A DNA stretch of 64,000 bases, taken from assembly GCF_048323675.1 (NCBI RefSeq), contig NZ_JBLWFK010000002.1, forward strand, positions 620,001 through 684,000, read 5' to 3'. The translations under genes were made by a program, and so were the position numbers. How positions within the stretch are numbered: the stretch's first letter is position 1; each line of letters opens with the position of its first letter. The notes beneath the pieces are model-generated. The model ran no database searches and was not told where the DNA came from. It saw only the letters and a list, made by a program, of their open reading frames with translations. This stretch comes from Mangrovimicrobium sp048323675 (GTDB lineage: Bacteria > Pseudomonadota > Gammaproteobacteria > Pseudomonadales > Halieaceae). This document shows positions 35,183 through 46,168 of this stretch, one piece after another.

Positions 35183-35758
35183 TCAGTAATAGGCCTGTGA
35201 GGTGTCCGAGTGGTCGGTAAGGTCGCGCACACCGGCGAGCTGCGGCAGCTGTTCCAGCAAAGTTTTCTCCACACCCCCTTTCAGGGTCTGGTCCACTGCC
35301 GCGCATCCCTGGCAACCGCCGCCGAAGCGCAGCACCGCGAACAGGTCCTCGGTGATCTCCACCAGGCTGACCTCACCGCCGTGGGCCGCCAGCGCCGGGT
35401 TCACTTCGTTGTACAGCACGTAATTGACGCGATCCTCGAGGGGGCTGTTCTCGTCCACCCGCGGCATCTTCGCGTTCGGGGCCTTGATGGTGAGCTGGCC
35501 GCCCATGCGGTCCTTGGAGTAGTCCACCAGCGCGTCCTCGAGGAAGGGCACGGAGCGCTGGTCGATCCACACGGTAAATTTCGCCAGTTCCAGGGTCTCG
35601 TCGGCTTCCTTGGTGTCGCCCTCGCGGCAATAGGCGATGCAGGTCTCGGCGCGCGGGGTTCCCGGCTGGTTGATGAACACCCGTACCCCGAGCACGTTTT
35701 CCTGCTTGGCCAGCAGTTCGGCGAGGTAGTCCTGGGCGGATTCGGTAATGGTGATCAT
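35183..35758 (-). CDS. nfuA: Fe-S biogenesis protein NfuA
   Basis: 191 residues, the standard length. An A-type-like N-terminal domain (MITITESAQDYLAELLAKQ) is followed by a C-terminal NifU-like domain with GCQGCAAVDQTLKGGVE, whose CxxC binds a 4Fe-4S cluster. It delivers clusters to apo-proteins, especially under oxidative stress or iron limitation. A palindrome matching the IscR type-1 site lies 9 bp upstream of its start codon. Confidence 0.95.
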   Translation of the reverse strand: MITITESAQDYLAELLAKQENVLGVRVFINQPGTPRAETCIAYCREGDTKEADETLELAKFTVWIDQRSVPFLEDALVDYSKDRMGGQLTIKAPNAKMPRVDENSPLEDRVNYVLYNEVNPALAAHGGEVSLVEITEDLFAVLRFGGGCQGCAAVDQTLKGGVEKTLLEQLPQLAGVRDLTDHSDTSQAYY

Positions 35759-35766
35759 GACATCTT

Positions 35767-35791
35767 CTATCCGAGTAAATTACTCGGGTAT
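35767..35791 (-). promoter_or_regulatory. IscR type-1-like binding site upstream of nfuA
   Basis: The palindrome CCGAGTAA-A-TTACTCGG (35771-35787) is flanked by ATA-like ends. Read over 25 bp it agrees with the IscR type-1 consensus ATASYYGACTRWWWYAGTCRRSTAT except for GAGT in place of GACT (and its mirror) and two outer bases. IscR carrying a 2Fe-2S cluster binds such sites and represses Fe-S genes. Confidence 0.7.
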
Positions 35792-35882
35792 TCTACCAAT
35801 CTGGTGGTGAAAGTGCGAGTTCAGCGTGCAACCAGATGCGGTAGCCAAGCCCCTGGACACATTACGGCACGTCGAGCGTGAA

Positions 35883-35982
35883 CCAGCACATCCCCGCTGG
35901 AACACGCCAAAAAGCGCACGTCCCTGTGCAGGCTCGGGTGGCGACGTCCTGTCGCCACACGGTTCCAGCGGGGATGTGCTGG
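35883..35982 (+). repeat. Arm-variable inverted repeat element, copy 1
   Basis: Two perfect 21-bp inverted arms (35883-35903 and 35962-35982) enclose a 58-bp core. The core begins CGCCAAAAAGCGCACG (35905-) and runs through AGGCTCGG (35930-35937), then a hairpin with an 8-bp stem and 5-nt loop (35938-35958). A 33-bp part of the core (35905-35937) is 31/33 identical to copy 2 at 43853-43885, while the arms share nothing with copy 2. Each arm has self-complementary ends (CCAGC/GCTGG). Confidence 0.8.
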
Positions 35983-36129
35983 CCCACACTCTACCTTCAG
36001 TACAATTTCCAAACTGAACAGTGGCCCTATGGCTTGTGGGTATCGACTTCCGCCAGTTCTCCCCCGGACCCACAGATCTAATGAGACTAAAAAGTCACGC
36101 ACGCCAAAACACACAGTACGGGCCAATTC

Positions 36130-36138
36130 TGCTAAAAT
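36130..36138 (+). promoter_or_regulatory. Extended -10 element, probable metH promoter
   Basis: TGC TAAAAT (36130-36138) is a good extended -10 element 57 bp before the metH ATG. The -35 region is weak. Confidence 0.5.
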
Positions 36139-36195
36139 GTCGGGCTTTTTGCGGCCGCGACCTTCTTGCGGCGGCGCGTTGAATCGGGAACCAGC

Positions 36196-39885
<3,690 letters not shown>

Positions 39886-39899
39886 AGGAGCCACTGGCA

Positions 39900-40130
39900 A
39901 TGAGTGAACAGCAGGACGAAACGCCGAAAAAACGCGGACTCAACCCGCTACAGGTCGTCGGCAGCGTATTCGCGGCGATGTTCGGCGTACAGAGCAGCAA
40001 GAACCGCAAGCGGGATTTTGAACAGGGACGCGCGGGCACGTTCATTGCCGCGGGTATCATTTTCGGGATTCTGTTCGTAGTGACGATTTACACGGTGGTG
40101 CAACTGGTGTTGAGCAGCGCGGGCAGGTAA
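39900..40130 (+). CDS. DUF2970-family small membrane protein
   Basis: 76 residues. The N-terminal PLQVVGSVFAAMFGVQSSKNRKRDFEQG is the DUF2970 signature, followed by one membrane segment (FIAAGIIFGILFVVTIYTVVQLVL). It lies 14 bp after metH and is probably co-transcribed with it. The function is unknown. Confidence 0.85.
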   Translation: MSEQQDETPKKRGLNPLQVVGSVFAAMFGVQSSKNRKRDFEQGRAGTFIAAGIIFGILFVVTIYTVVQLVLSSAGR

Positions 40131-40159
40131 GACCTCCCGCGCCGGGGTAAGGGATAACC

Positions 40160-40282
40160 TCAGGTAGGCATGCCGGAGAGCCAGAGATACATGGTCAGCA
40201 CGATGATGGAAATAATGGCGGTGGCCGCAATCGCGTCTGCAGCTCCATCGCCGGCGTCTTTATTGGTATGTTCTTCGCTCAT
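40160..40282 (-). CDS. 40-residue single-pass membrane protein
   Basis: A small gene with ATG at 40282, a strong AGGAG about 8 nt upstream, and stop at 40160. It encodes a polar acidic N-terminus (MSEEHTNKDAGDG) and a hydrophobic helix (AAIIS..IIVLTMYLWLSG region). The ribosome-binding site and the membrane-helix layout support a real gene. I know no family. It is convergent with DUF2970 and divergent from cysI. Confidence 0.6.
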   Translation of the reverse strand: MSEEHTNKDAGDGAADAIAATAIISIIVLTMYLWLSGMPT

Positions 40283-40477
40283 GGCACTCTCTCCTGTGCG
40301 TCGGGGTGGATGACGCCCACATTATACCCATAGAAGCGCCCGGCCCAAGTGCCAAAATCGCTCCTAATTTCTGGTTCTAACCTTATGAATAAACTCACTA
40401 TTTACGCGCGGGCCATTTCTGGTAAGGTAGCGCTCCCGCGGCCTGCGGCCGGGGTTTGGAAGCGACAGGAATAATCG

Positions 40478-42133
40478 ATGTACATCTACGACCAGTACGA
40501 CCAGCAGATCGTGAACGAGCGCGTCGCGCAGTTTCGCGACCAGACCGCACGTTACCTCGACGGCAAGATCACTGACGAGCAGTTCCTTCCCCTGCGCCTG
40601 CAGAACGGCCTGTATATCCAGCGCCTGGCGCCCATGCTGCGGGTCGCGGTGCCCTACGGCCTGCTGAGCAGCCGCCAGCTGCGCAAGGTGGCGGAGCTCT
40701 CGCGCAAGTTCGACAAGGGTTATGTCCACGTCAGTACCCGCCAGAACTTCCAGTTCAACTGGCCGGAACTGGAGGACGTGCCGGAAATCCTCGCGGAACT
40801 GGCCACCGTACAAATGCACGCCATCCAGACCTCCGGCAACTGTATCCGCAATACCACCACCGACCAGTACGCCGGCGTGGCTGCCGATGAACTGGAAGAC
40901 CCGCGCCCCTGGTGCGAGCTGATTCGCCAGTGGTCGACCCTGCACCCGGAATTCGCCTTCCTGCCGCGGAAATTCAAGATCGCGGTGTGCGCCAGCCAGG
41001 AAGACCGCGCCGCCATCCACGTCCACGATATCGGCCTGGAAGTGCTGCACAACGCCAGCGGTGACACCGGTTTCCGCGTACTGGTGGGCGGCGGTCTCGG
41101 CCGCACCCCGATCATCGGCGAGGAAATCTGCCCCTTCCTCGAAAAGGAACACCTGCTGAGCTACCTGGAAGCGATCCTGCGTGTCTATAACCAGCACGGC
41201 CGCCGCGACAACAAGTTCAAGGCCCGCATCAAGATCCTGGTTAAAGCCATGGGCGTGGACGCCTTCCGCGAGGCGGTGGAAAAGGAGTGGGTAGCCCTCA
41301 AGGACGGCCCGACGACCCTGACCGATGCGGAAATTGCCCGCGCCAAAAGCTACTTCACCGCGCCGGACTACGCCACGGGCGACGCTGCCGCGAGCGCCGC
41401 TGCGCTGCAGGCCCAGTGTGTCGAAGACGCGATCTTCGCCAACTGGGTGAAGCGCAACACCGTGGAACACCGGGTTGCCGGCTACCGCATCGTCAACGTT
41501 TCCCTGAAAGTCACCGGCTACCCGCCCGGCGACATCACCGACCGCCAGCTGGAGCTGGTCGCCGACCTGGCTGACCGTTTCTCCTTCGGCGAGGTGCGCA
41601 ACACCCATGAACAGAACATGGTGCTGGCCGATGTCCGCCAGGACGAACTCTACGAACTGTGGCAGGCCCTGCAGAAAGCCGGCATGGCCACCCCGACCAT
41701 CGGCTACCTGACAGACATGATCTGCTGCCCGGGCGGCGATTACTGCTCGCTGGCCAACGCCAAGTCGATCCCGGTGGCCGAGGCCATCCAGAACCGCTTT
41801 GACGACCTCGACTACGTCTACGACCTCGGCCCGCTGGACCTCAACATCAGCGGCTGCATGAACGCCTGTGGCCACCACCACGTGGGGCACATCGGCATTC
41901 TCGGCGTGGACAAGAAAGGCCAGGAGTTCTACCAGATCAGCCTCGGAGGCCACCAGGGCCGCGACGCATCCCTCGGCAAGATCCTCGGCCCCTCCTTCAG
42001 CCAGGAAGATATGGCCGATGTCGTCGAAAAACTGATCCACACCTTCGTCGACCTGCGACAGGATGAAGAAACTTTCCTCGACACCTACCGCCGGGTGGGT
42101 ATCGACCCCTTCAAGGAGCGCGTTTATGCCTAA
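40478..42133 (+). CDS. cysI: Nitrite/sulfite reductase (siroheme, CysI-like)
   Basis: 551 residues. Two ferredoxin-like halves carry STRQNFQFNWPELEDVP and NTHEQNMVLADV. The siroheme/4Fe-4S cysteines lie in CCPGGDYCSLANAKS and SGCMNACGHHHVGHIGILG. It reduces sulfite to sulfide with six electrons, probably from ferredoxin rather than CysJ, because no flavoprotein subunit is adjacent. The overlapping DUF934 gene is a usual partner of this type in pseudomonads. Assimilatory sulfite rather than nitrite reduction is inferred from that pairing. Confidence 0.88.
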   Translation: MYIYDQYDQQIVNERVAQFRDQTARYLDGKITDEQFLPLRLQNGLYIQRLAPMLRVAVPYGLLSSRQLRKVAELSRKFDKGYVHVSTRQNFQFNWPELEDVPEILAELATVQMHAIQTSGNCIRNTTTDQYAGVAADELEDPRPWCELIRQWSTLHPEFAFLPRKFKIAVCASQEDRAAIHVHDIGLEVLHNASGDTGFRVLVGGGLGRTPIIGEEICPFLEKEHLLSYLEAILRVYNQHGRRDNKFKARIKILVKAMGVDAFREAVEKEWVALKDGPTTLTDAEIARAKSYFTAPDYATGDAAASAAALQAQCVEDAIFANWVKRNTVEHRVAGYRIVNVSLKVTGYPPGDITDRQLELVADLADRFSFGEVRNTHEQNMVLADVRQDELYELWQALQKAGMATPTIGYLTDMICCPGGDYCSLANAKSIPVAEAIQNRFDDLDYVYDLGPLDLNISGCMNACGHHHVGHIGILGVDKKGQEFYQISLGGHQGRDASLGKILGPSFSQEDMADVVEKLIHTFVDLRQDEETFLDTYRRVGIDPFKERVYA

Positions 42134-42560
42134 GTTGATTCGCGACGGCGCCATCGTCGAGGACGATGACAAACTCGAGGTCCTCGACCTCGAAACCTGG
42201 CTGGAATGCAGCGATCGCGCCTCCCGGGCGGTGGTACTCGAGCCGGGCGAAACCCTCGAGCCCCTGTTGGCACATATCGATGAACTGCCCCTGGTGCTGG
42301 TGAACTTTCCCACATTTACCGATGGCCGCGGCTTCTCCTACGGCCGCGAACTGCGCCAGCGCGGCTATACCGGCGAACTGCGCGCAGTCGGCGCCTTCAT
42401 CCGCGACCAGTTGACCTACCTCGGCCGCTGCGGCTTCAACGCCTTCCAGATGGACGACGAATCGCAACTGGAAGACGCCCTGGAGAGCCTCCGGGATTTC
42501 AGCGAGTACTACCAGGCCTCCATCGACCAGCCCCTGCCGCTGTTCCGTCGCCGCGCCTGA
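42126..42560 (+). CDS. DUF934 family protein (sulfite reductase partner)
   Basis: 144 residues from the ATG at 42126, overlapping the end of cysI by 8 bp. The sequence LPLVLVNFPTFTDGRGFSYGRELRQRGYTGELRAVGAFIRDQLTYLGRCGFNAF is the DUF934 hallmark. Members are found next to sulfite reductase genes and are thought to assist sulfur assimilation, though the activity is not known. Confidence 0.9.
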   Translation: MPKLIRDGAIVEDDDKLEVLDLETWLECSDRASRAVVLEPGETLEPLLAHIDELPLVLVNFPTFTDGRGFSYGRELRQRGYTGELRAVGAFIRDQLTYLGRCGFNAFQMDDESQLEDALESLRDFSEYYQASIDQPLPLFRRRA

Positions 42561-42586
42561 TTCCAATGCCGGTGCCACTTGATTAC

Positions 42587-42612
42587 ACTCCCTCTTCACG
42601 AGGGAGTTTTTC
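42587..42612 (+). terminator. Terminator hairpin after DUF934 that carries the next gene's SD
   Basis: ACTCCCTC (42587-42594), loop TTCAC, GAGGGAGT (42600-42607) and a T-run to 42611. The 3' arm contains GAGGGAG, the only Shine-Dalgarno-like sequence for the antiporter GTG at 42616. Confidence 0.75.
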
Positions 42613-42615
42613 GTT

Positions 42616-43788
42616 GTGGATGGCTCGATAACCTATTCTTTTTTCCTGATCTTCTCCGGCGCCGCCGTGTTCGCCTCACTGGCGCTGGCAACCCGGCAAC
42701 CGCTGATCATCGCGTACATCGCGCTGGGTGCCTGCCTCGGCCCCTACGGCATGTCGCTGGTCACCAGCACCCAGTTGCTGGCAGACATCGGCCATATCGG
42801 CATAATCTTCCTGCTGTTCCTGCTCGGCCTCGACATGCAGCCGCAGGCGCTGATTTCCACGCTGAAAAAATCCACCGTGGTCGCCCTGCTCAGCTCGGGG
42901 CTGTTCTTCCTGATGGGCGCCGGCGTCGCCATCCTGTTCGGTTTCAGCACGACCGACGCGCTGGTGATCGGCGCGGCCATGATGTTTTCCTCCACCATCA
43001 TCGGCATCAAGCTGCTGCCGACCACTGTGCTGCACCACCGCCACATCGGCGAACTGATGATCGGTCTCCTGCTGCTGCAGGACCTGCTGGCCATCACCGT
43101 ATTGATCGTCCTGTTCGGCGTGTCCGCCAACGAAACCGGCGGCATGGGCCGGCAACTCGCCATCTCCTTCCTCGGCCTGCCGCTGATGGTGGGCGGCGCC
43201 TGGCTGGTAGTGAAGTTTGTCATGCTCCCCCTGCTCGCCCGTTTCGACCGCTTCCACGAGTACATTTTCCTGCTCGCCATCGGCTGGTGCCTGGGGCTGG
43301 CTGAAACCGCTGCGGCGATCGGCCTCTCGGAGGAAATCGGCGCGTTTATCGCCGGTATCACCATCGCCACCAGCCCGATCTCCCAGTACATCGCGGTCAA
43401 CCTTAAACCCCTGCGCGACTTCTTCCTGATCCTCTTCTTCTTCGCGGTCGGCGCGCGCTTCGACCTGCGCCTGTTGGGGGATATCTGGCTGCCGGTGCTG
43501 GTGCTGTCGGTGCTCGTACTGACCGTTAAACCGACGGCGTTCCGCTTCCTGCTCAAGGGGGTCAGCGAGAAGCGCATCCTCGCCTGGGACCTGGGGTTCC
43601 GGCTGGGCCAGGGTTCTGAATTCGCCCTGTTGATAGCCTATGTCGCCGCTGGCGCAGCGTTGATCTCGGAACAGGCCTCGATCCTGATCCAGGCGACTAC
43701 GATTGTGACGCTGCTGGCGTCGTCGTATATCGTGGTGCTGAACTACCCTACTCCGATTGCGATTTCGGATCGGTTGCGGCGGGATTAA
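42616..43788 (+). CDS. CPA2-family cation:proton antiporter
   Basis: 390 residues, about twelve membrane segments, start GTG at 42616. The LADIGHIGIIFLLFLLGLDMQPQ segment and the LLLQDLLAITVLIVLFG region match KefB/YbaL-type Na+/H+ or K+/H+ exchangers. EEIGAFIAGITIA and RLGQGSEFALLIAYVAA support the second inverted repeat. There is no C-terminal TrkA-N domain, so it is a transmembrane-only member. The ion specificity is unknown. Confidence 0.85.
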   Translation: MDGSITYSFFLIFSGAAVFASLALATRQPLIIAYIALGACLGPYGMSLVTSTQLLADIGHIGIIFLLFLLGLDMQPQALISTLKKSTVVALLSSGLFFLMGAGVAILFGFSTTDALVIGAAMMFSSTIIGIKLLPTTVLHHRHIGELMIGLLLLQDLLAITVLIVLFGVSANETGGMGRQLAISFLGLPLMVGGAWLVVKFVMLPLLARFDRFHEYIFLLAIGWCLGLAETAAAIGLSEEIGAFIAGITIATSPISQYIAVNLKPLRDFFLILFFFAVGARFDLRLLGDIWLPVLVLSVLVLTVKPTAFRFLLKGVSEKRILAWDLGFRLGQGSEFALLIAYVAAGAALISEQASILIQATTIVTLLASSYIVVLNYPTPIAISDRLRRD

Positions 43789-43821
43789 TTCGGTAGTCGT
43801 TCCCCTGGTGCTTCGGAAACC

Positions 43822-43940
43822 GGGGAGACAAGCAGTAGTTGCTCCCCGGGACCGCCAAAAAGCGCACATCCATGTGCAGGCTCGGCCTCGGACATCCATG
43901 TCCTCGGACGCCCCGGGGAGCAACTACTGCTTGTCTCCCC
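43822..43940 (+). repeat. Arm-variable inverted repeat element, copy 2
   Basis: Perfect 29-bp inverted arms (43822-43850 and 43912-43940) enclose a core with two small hairpins, GCACATCCATGTGC (43864-43877) and GGACATCCATGTCC (43890-43903), separated by AGGCTCGG. The core opening CGCCAAAAAGCGC (43853-43865) is identical to copy 1. Each arm also has self-complementary ends (GGGGAG/CTCCCC), so the element can fold as a cruciform of several hairpins. Confidence 0.8.
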
Positions 43941-43998
43941 TCGCACCGTGCCAATCCTGAAGCTCGAAACTGCCACAGCTGGAATCTCCACTGAGTTA

Positions 43999-44129
43999 GG
44001 ACTGTATGCGTGAAGGCGCCGCACGAAAACGTCTGAGGCCATGGAGGGCCCGACCGGCGCTCCGGGAAGCCGAGCTGCCATGGATGGCGCTTTTGCGTTT
44101 TTCGGGCGGCGCCTTCACGTATACAGGCC
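43999..44129 (-). repeat. Arm-variable inverted repeat element, copy 3 (reverse orientation)
   Basis: Inverted arms of 24 bp with two mismatches (43999-44022 and 44106-44129). Read on the minus strand the core runs AAAAGCGCCATCCATGGC, AGCTCGG, a second hairpin around TCCATGG and TCAGACG, in the same order as copies 1 and 2. The arms are again unrelated to the other copies. It lies 58 bp from copy 2. Confidence 0.65.
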
Positions 44130-44172
44130 GACCCAAGTACTCCCAAAGCTCGAATTCACCAAGCCCGGAAAA

Positions 44173-44202
44173 CAAAAAAGCCGGCATTAGGCCGGCTCTT
44201 TT
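44173..44202 (-). terminator. Terminator of etfBA
   Basis: AGCCGGC (44179-44185) pairs with GCCGGCT (44191-44197) around ATTAG. On the minus strand it is followed by six T (44173-44178), and on the plus strand by CTTTTG, so it may be bidirectional. Confidence 0.85.
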
Positions 44203-44220
44203 GAGAATTGTGCGAAAAGC

Positions 44221-45150
44221 TTACAGCTTGGACTCAAGCTCCGGCAGCGCGTCGAACAGGTCTGCAACCAGGCCGTAGTCGGCAACCTGGAAGATCGGGG
44301 CGTCTTCGTCCTTGTTGATCGCGACGATCACCTTGGAGTCCTTCATGCCCGCCAGGTGCTGGATCGCACCGGAGATACCGACGGCGATGTACAGGTCCGG
44401 GGCGACGATCTTGCCGGTCTGGCCGACCTGCATGTCGTTGGGGACGAAGCCCGCGTCGACAGCCGCACGGGATGCGCCGATCGCGGCGCCCAGTTTGTCG
44501 GCAATGCCGTCCAGCAGCTTGAAGTTGTCGCCGTTCTGCATGCCGCGGCCGCCGGAGATGACCACCGGGGCGGCGGTCAGTTCGGGACGGTCGGACTTGG
44601 CCAGCTCTTCACCGACGAAGCTGGAGATGCCAGCGTCGTGGACGGCAGCGACCGCTTCGATAGTGGCTGAGCCGCCTTCGGCGGGGGCTGCGTCGAAACC
44701 GGTGGTGCGCACGGTGATGACTTTCTTGGCGTCGGCGGTCTGCACGGTAGCGATGACGTTACCGGCGTAGATCGGGCGCTTGAAGGTGTCCGCGGACTCG
44801 ACACCGATGATGTCGGAGATCTGGGCGACGTCCAGCAGCGCGGCGACGCGCGGCATGGTGTTTTTCGCGGTGGTGGTGGCCGGGGCGACGAGGTTGTCGT
44901 AGGCAGCGCCGACTTCGGCGATCAGCTGGCTGGTGTTCTCTGCCAGCTGGTGGGCGTAGGCGGCGTTGTCGGCGACCAGCACCTTGCCGATGCCGGGGAT
45001 GGCCGCGGCGGCTTGCGCCACGCTGTCACAACCGGCGCCGGCAACGAGGATATCGATGCCTGCACCCATGGCCTGGGCTGCAGTGACGGCGTTCAGGGTC
45101 GCGCCGGACAGGGCGCTGTTGTCGTGTTCTGCAATTACCAGAGTGCTCAT
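44221..45150 (-). CDS. etfA: Electron transfer flavoprotein alpha subunit
   Basis: 309 residues. The C-terminal FAD domain is unmistakable: VVISGGRGMQNGDNFKLLDGIADKLGAAIGASRAAVDAGFVPNDMQVGQTGKIVAPDLYIAVGISGAIQHLAGMKDSKVIVAINKDEDAPIFQVADYGLV. With EtfB it accepts electrons from acyl-CoA dehydrogenases. The start overlaps the etfB stop (TGATG). Confidence 0.97.
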   Translation of the reverse strand: MSTLVIAEHDNSALSGATLNAVTAAQAMGAGIDILVAGAGCDSVAQAAAAIPGIGKVLVADNAAYAHQLAENTSQLIAEVGAAYDNLVAPATTTAKNTMPRVAALLDVAQISDIIGVESADTFKRPIYAGNVIATVQTADAKKVITVRTTGFDAAPAEGGSATIEAVAAVHDAGISSFVGEELAKSDRPELTAAPVVISGGRGMQNGDNFKLLDGIADKLGAAIGASRAAVDAGFVPNDMQVGQTGKIVAPDLYIAVGISGAIQHLAGMKDSKVIVAINKDEDAPIFQVADYGLVADLFDALPELESKL

Positions 45151-45899
45151 CAGATTACCTTCGCTTCGTTTTTCAGTTTGTCGACCAGCTGATCCACGTC
45201 AGCCACCTTGATGCCCGCCTGGCGCTCGGCCGGCGGCTCGACCTTGAGCAGGGTCAGGTGGGACTTCACTTCCACGCTGAGGTCGGCGGGGGTGAACACG
45301 TCCAGGGGCTTTTTCTTGGCCTTCATGATGTTCGGCAGCGACGCGTAGCGCGGCTCGTTGAGGCGCAGGTCGGTGGTGACGATTGCCGGCAGGGTCAGTG
45401 CAACAGTTTGCAGACCGCCGTCGACTTCACGGGTCACGTTGACTTTATCGCCGTCGACAACCACTTCGGAGGCGAAGGTGCCCTGGCCCATGCCGGTCAG
45501 TGCGCCCAGCATCTGGCCGGTCTGGTTGTTGTCGCCGTCGATGGACTGCTTGCCGAGGATGACCAGCTGCGGCTGCTCTTTCTCGACCACGCCCTTGAGC
45601 AGCTTGGCAATCACCAGCGGCTCGACGTTGCCTTCGACTTCGACCTGGATGCCGCGGTCGGCGCCCAGCGCCAGTGCGGTGCGGATCTGTTCCTGGCAGG
45701 CCTTGCTGCCAACGGAAACGACAACCACTTCGCTGGCTACGCCTTTTTCCTTGAGGCGTACGGCCTCTTCGACAGCAATTTCACAGAAGGGGTTGATGGC
45801 CATCTTGACGTTGTTCAGGTCAACGTCGCTACCATCGGCTTTGGCGCGGACCTTGACGTTGTAGTCAACGACGCGCTTAACGGCAACAAGAACCTTCAT
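45150..45899 (-). CDS. etfB: Electron transfer flavoprotein beta subunit
   Basis: 249 residues. MKVLVAVKRVVDYNVKVR at the N-terminus, the AMP-binding KQSIDGDNNQTGQMLGALT and DLRLNEPRYASLPNIMKAKKKPL are typical for EtfB. It is first in the etfBA operon and diverges from the ETF-ubiquinone oxidoreductase gene, completing the route from acyl-CoA to the quinone pool. Confidence 0.97.
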   Translation of the reverse strand: MKVLVAVKRVVDYNVKVRAKADGSDVDLNNVKMAINPFCEIAVEEAVRLKEKGVASEVVVVSVGSKACQEQIRTALALGADRGIQVEVEGNVEPLVIAKLLKGVVEKEQPQLVILGKQSIDGDNNQTGQMLGALTGMGQGTFASEVVVDGDKVNVTREVDGGLQTVALTLPAIVTTDLRLNEPRYASLPNIMKAKKKPLDVFTPADLSVEVKSHLTLLKVEPPAERQAGIKVADVDQLVDKLKNEAKVI

Positions 45900-46168
45900 G
45901 GATTCTCCATTCGATTATTCAGGGTGGATTGGCGGTGCCGGAGCGGTGTTTGCGCCGGGACGAGTAGTTCGGCGGGGTATCTTGCCGATTCTGCCCGCCG
46001 GGGTCAATAGCGGTTTCGCCCAGCAAAATTGACCCCAACAGACAGTTTCAGGGTGCTATACAGGCCCGCTATTATAGTTTTTTATCTTTCAAAATTATAT
46101 ACTTGCGCCCCTTTGGGGACAGTGTCCCGCCCGCCCCCTGCCCCAGGCAACAAGAAGAGGATATCGCT
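45900..46168. promoter_or_regulatory. Divergent promoter region etfB / ETF-QO with inverted repeat
   Basis: 269 bp. GGGGTCAAT (46000-46008) and ATTGACCCC (46028-46036) form a perfect 9-bp inverted repeat with a 19-bp spacer. A plausible plus-strand promoter follows (TTCAGG, 17-nt spacer, TATTAT near 46048-46076). Confidence 0.5.

Larger units (their letters stand above)
35792..36195. other. nfuA-metH divergent region containing a repeat element
   Basis: About 400 bp. It holds a 100-bp inverted-arm repeat (35883-35982) and an extended -10 promoter for metH near 36130. I saw no B12-box or S-adenosyl riboswitch signature. Confidence 0.6.
43789..44220. other. Convergent intergenic region with two inverted-arm repeats
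   Basis: About 430 bp between the antiporter and etfA stops. It contains copy 2 (43822-43940) and copy 3 (43999-44129) of the arm-variable repeat in opposite orientation, then the etfA terminator. I see no coding sequence. Confidence 0.7.

Noticed and set aside
35990..36195. Cobalamin or SAM/SAH riboswitch in front of metH
   Set aside because: No B12-box-like GCCACTG or recognisable riboswitch core was found; only a promoter and the repeat element are visible.
40364..42313. 649-codon minus-strand frame opposite cysI
   Set aside because: Shadow of the sulfite reductase gene, which has all its cluster cysteines.
43822..44129. Inverted-arm elements as simple intrinsic terminators or an insertion sequence
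   Set aside because: The arms are too long and lack T-tracts, and no transposase frame or target-site duplication is visible; the shared core shows they are repeats of another kind.
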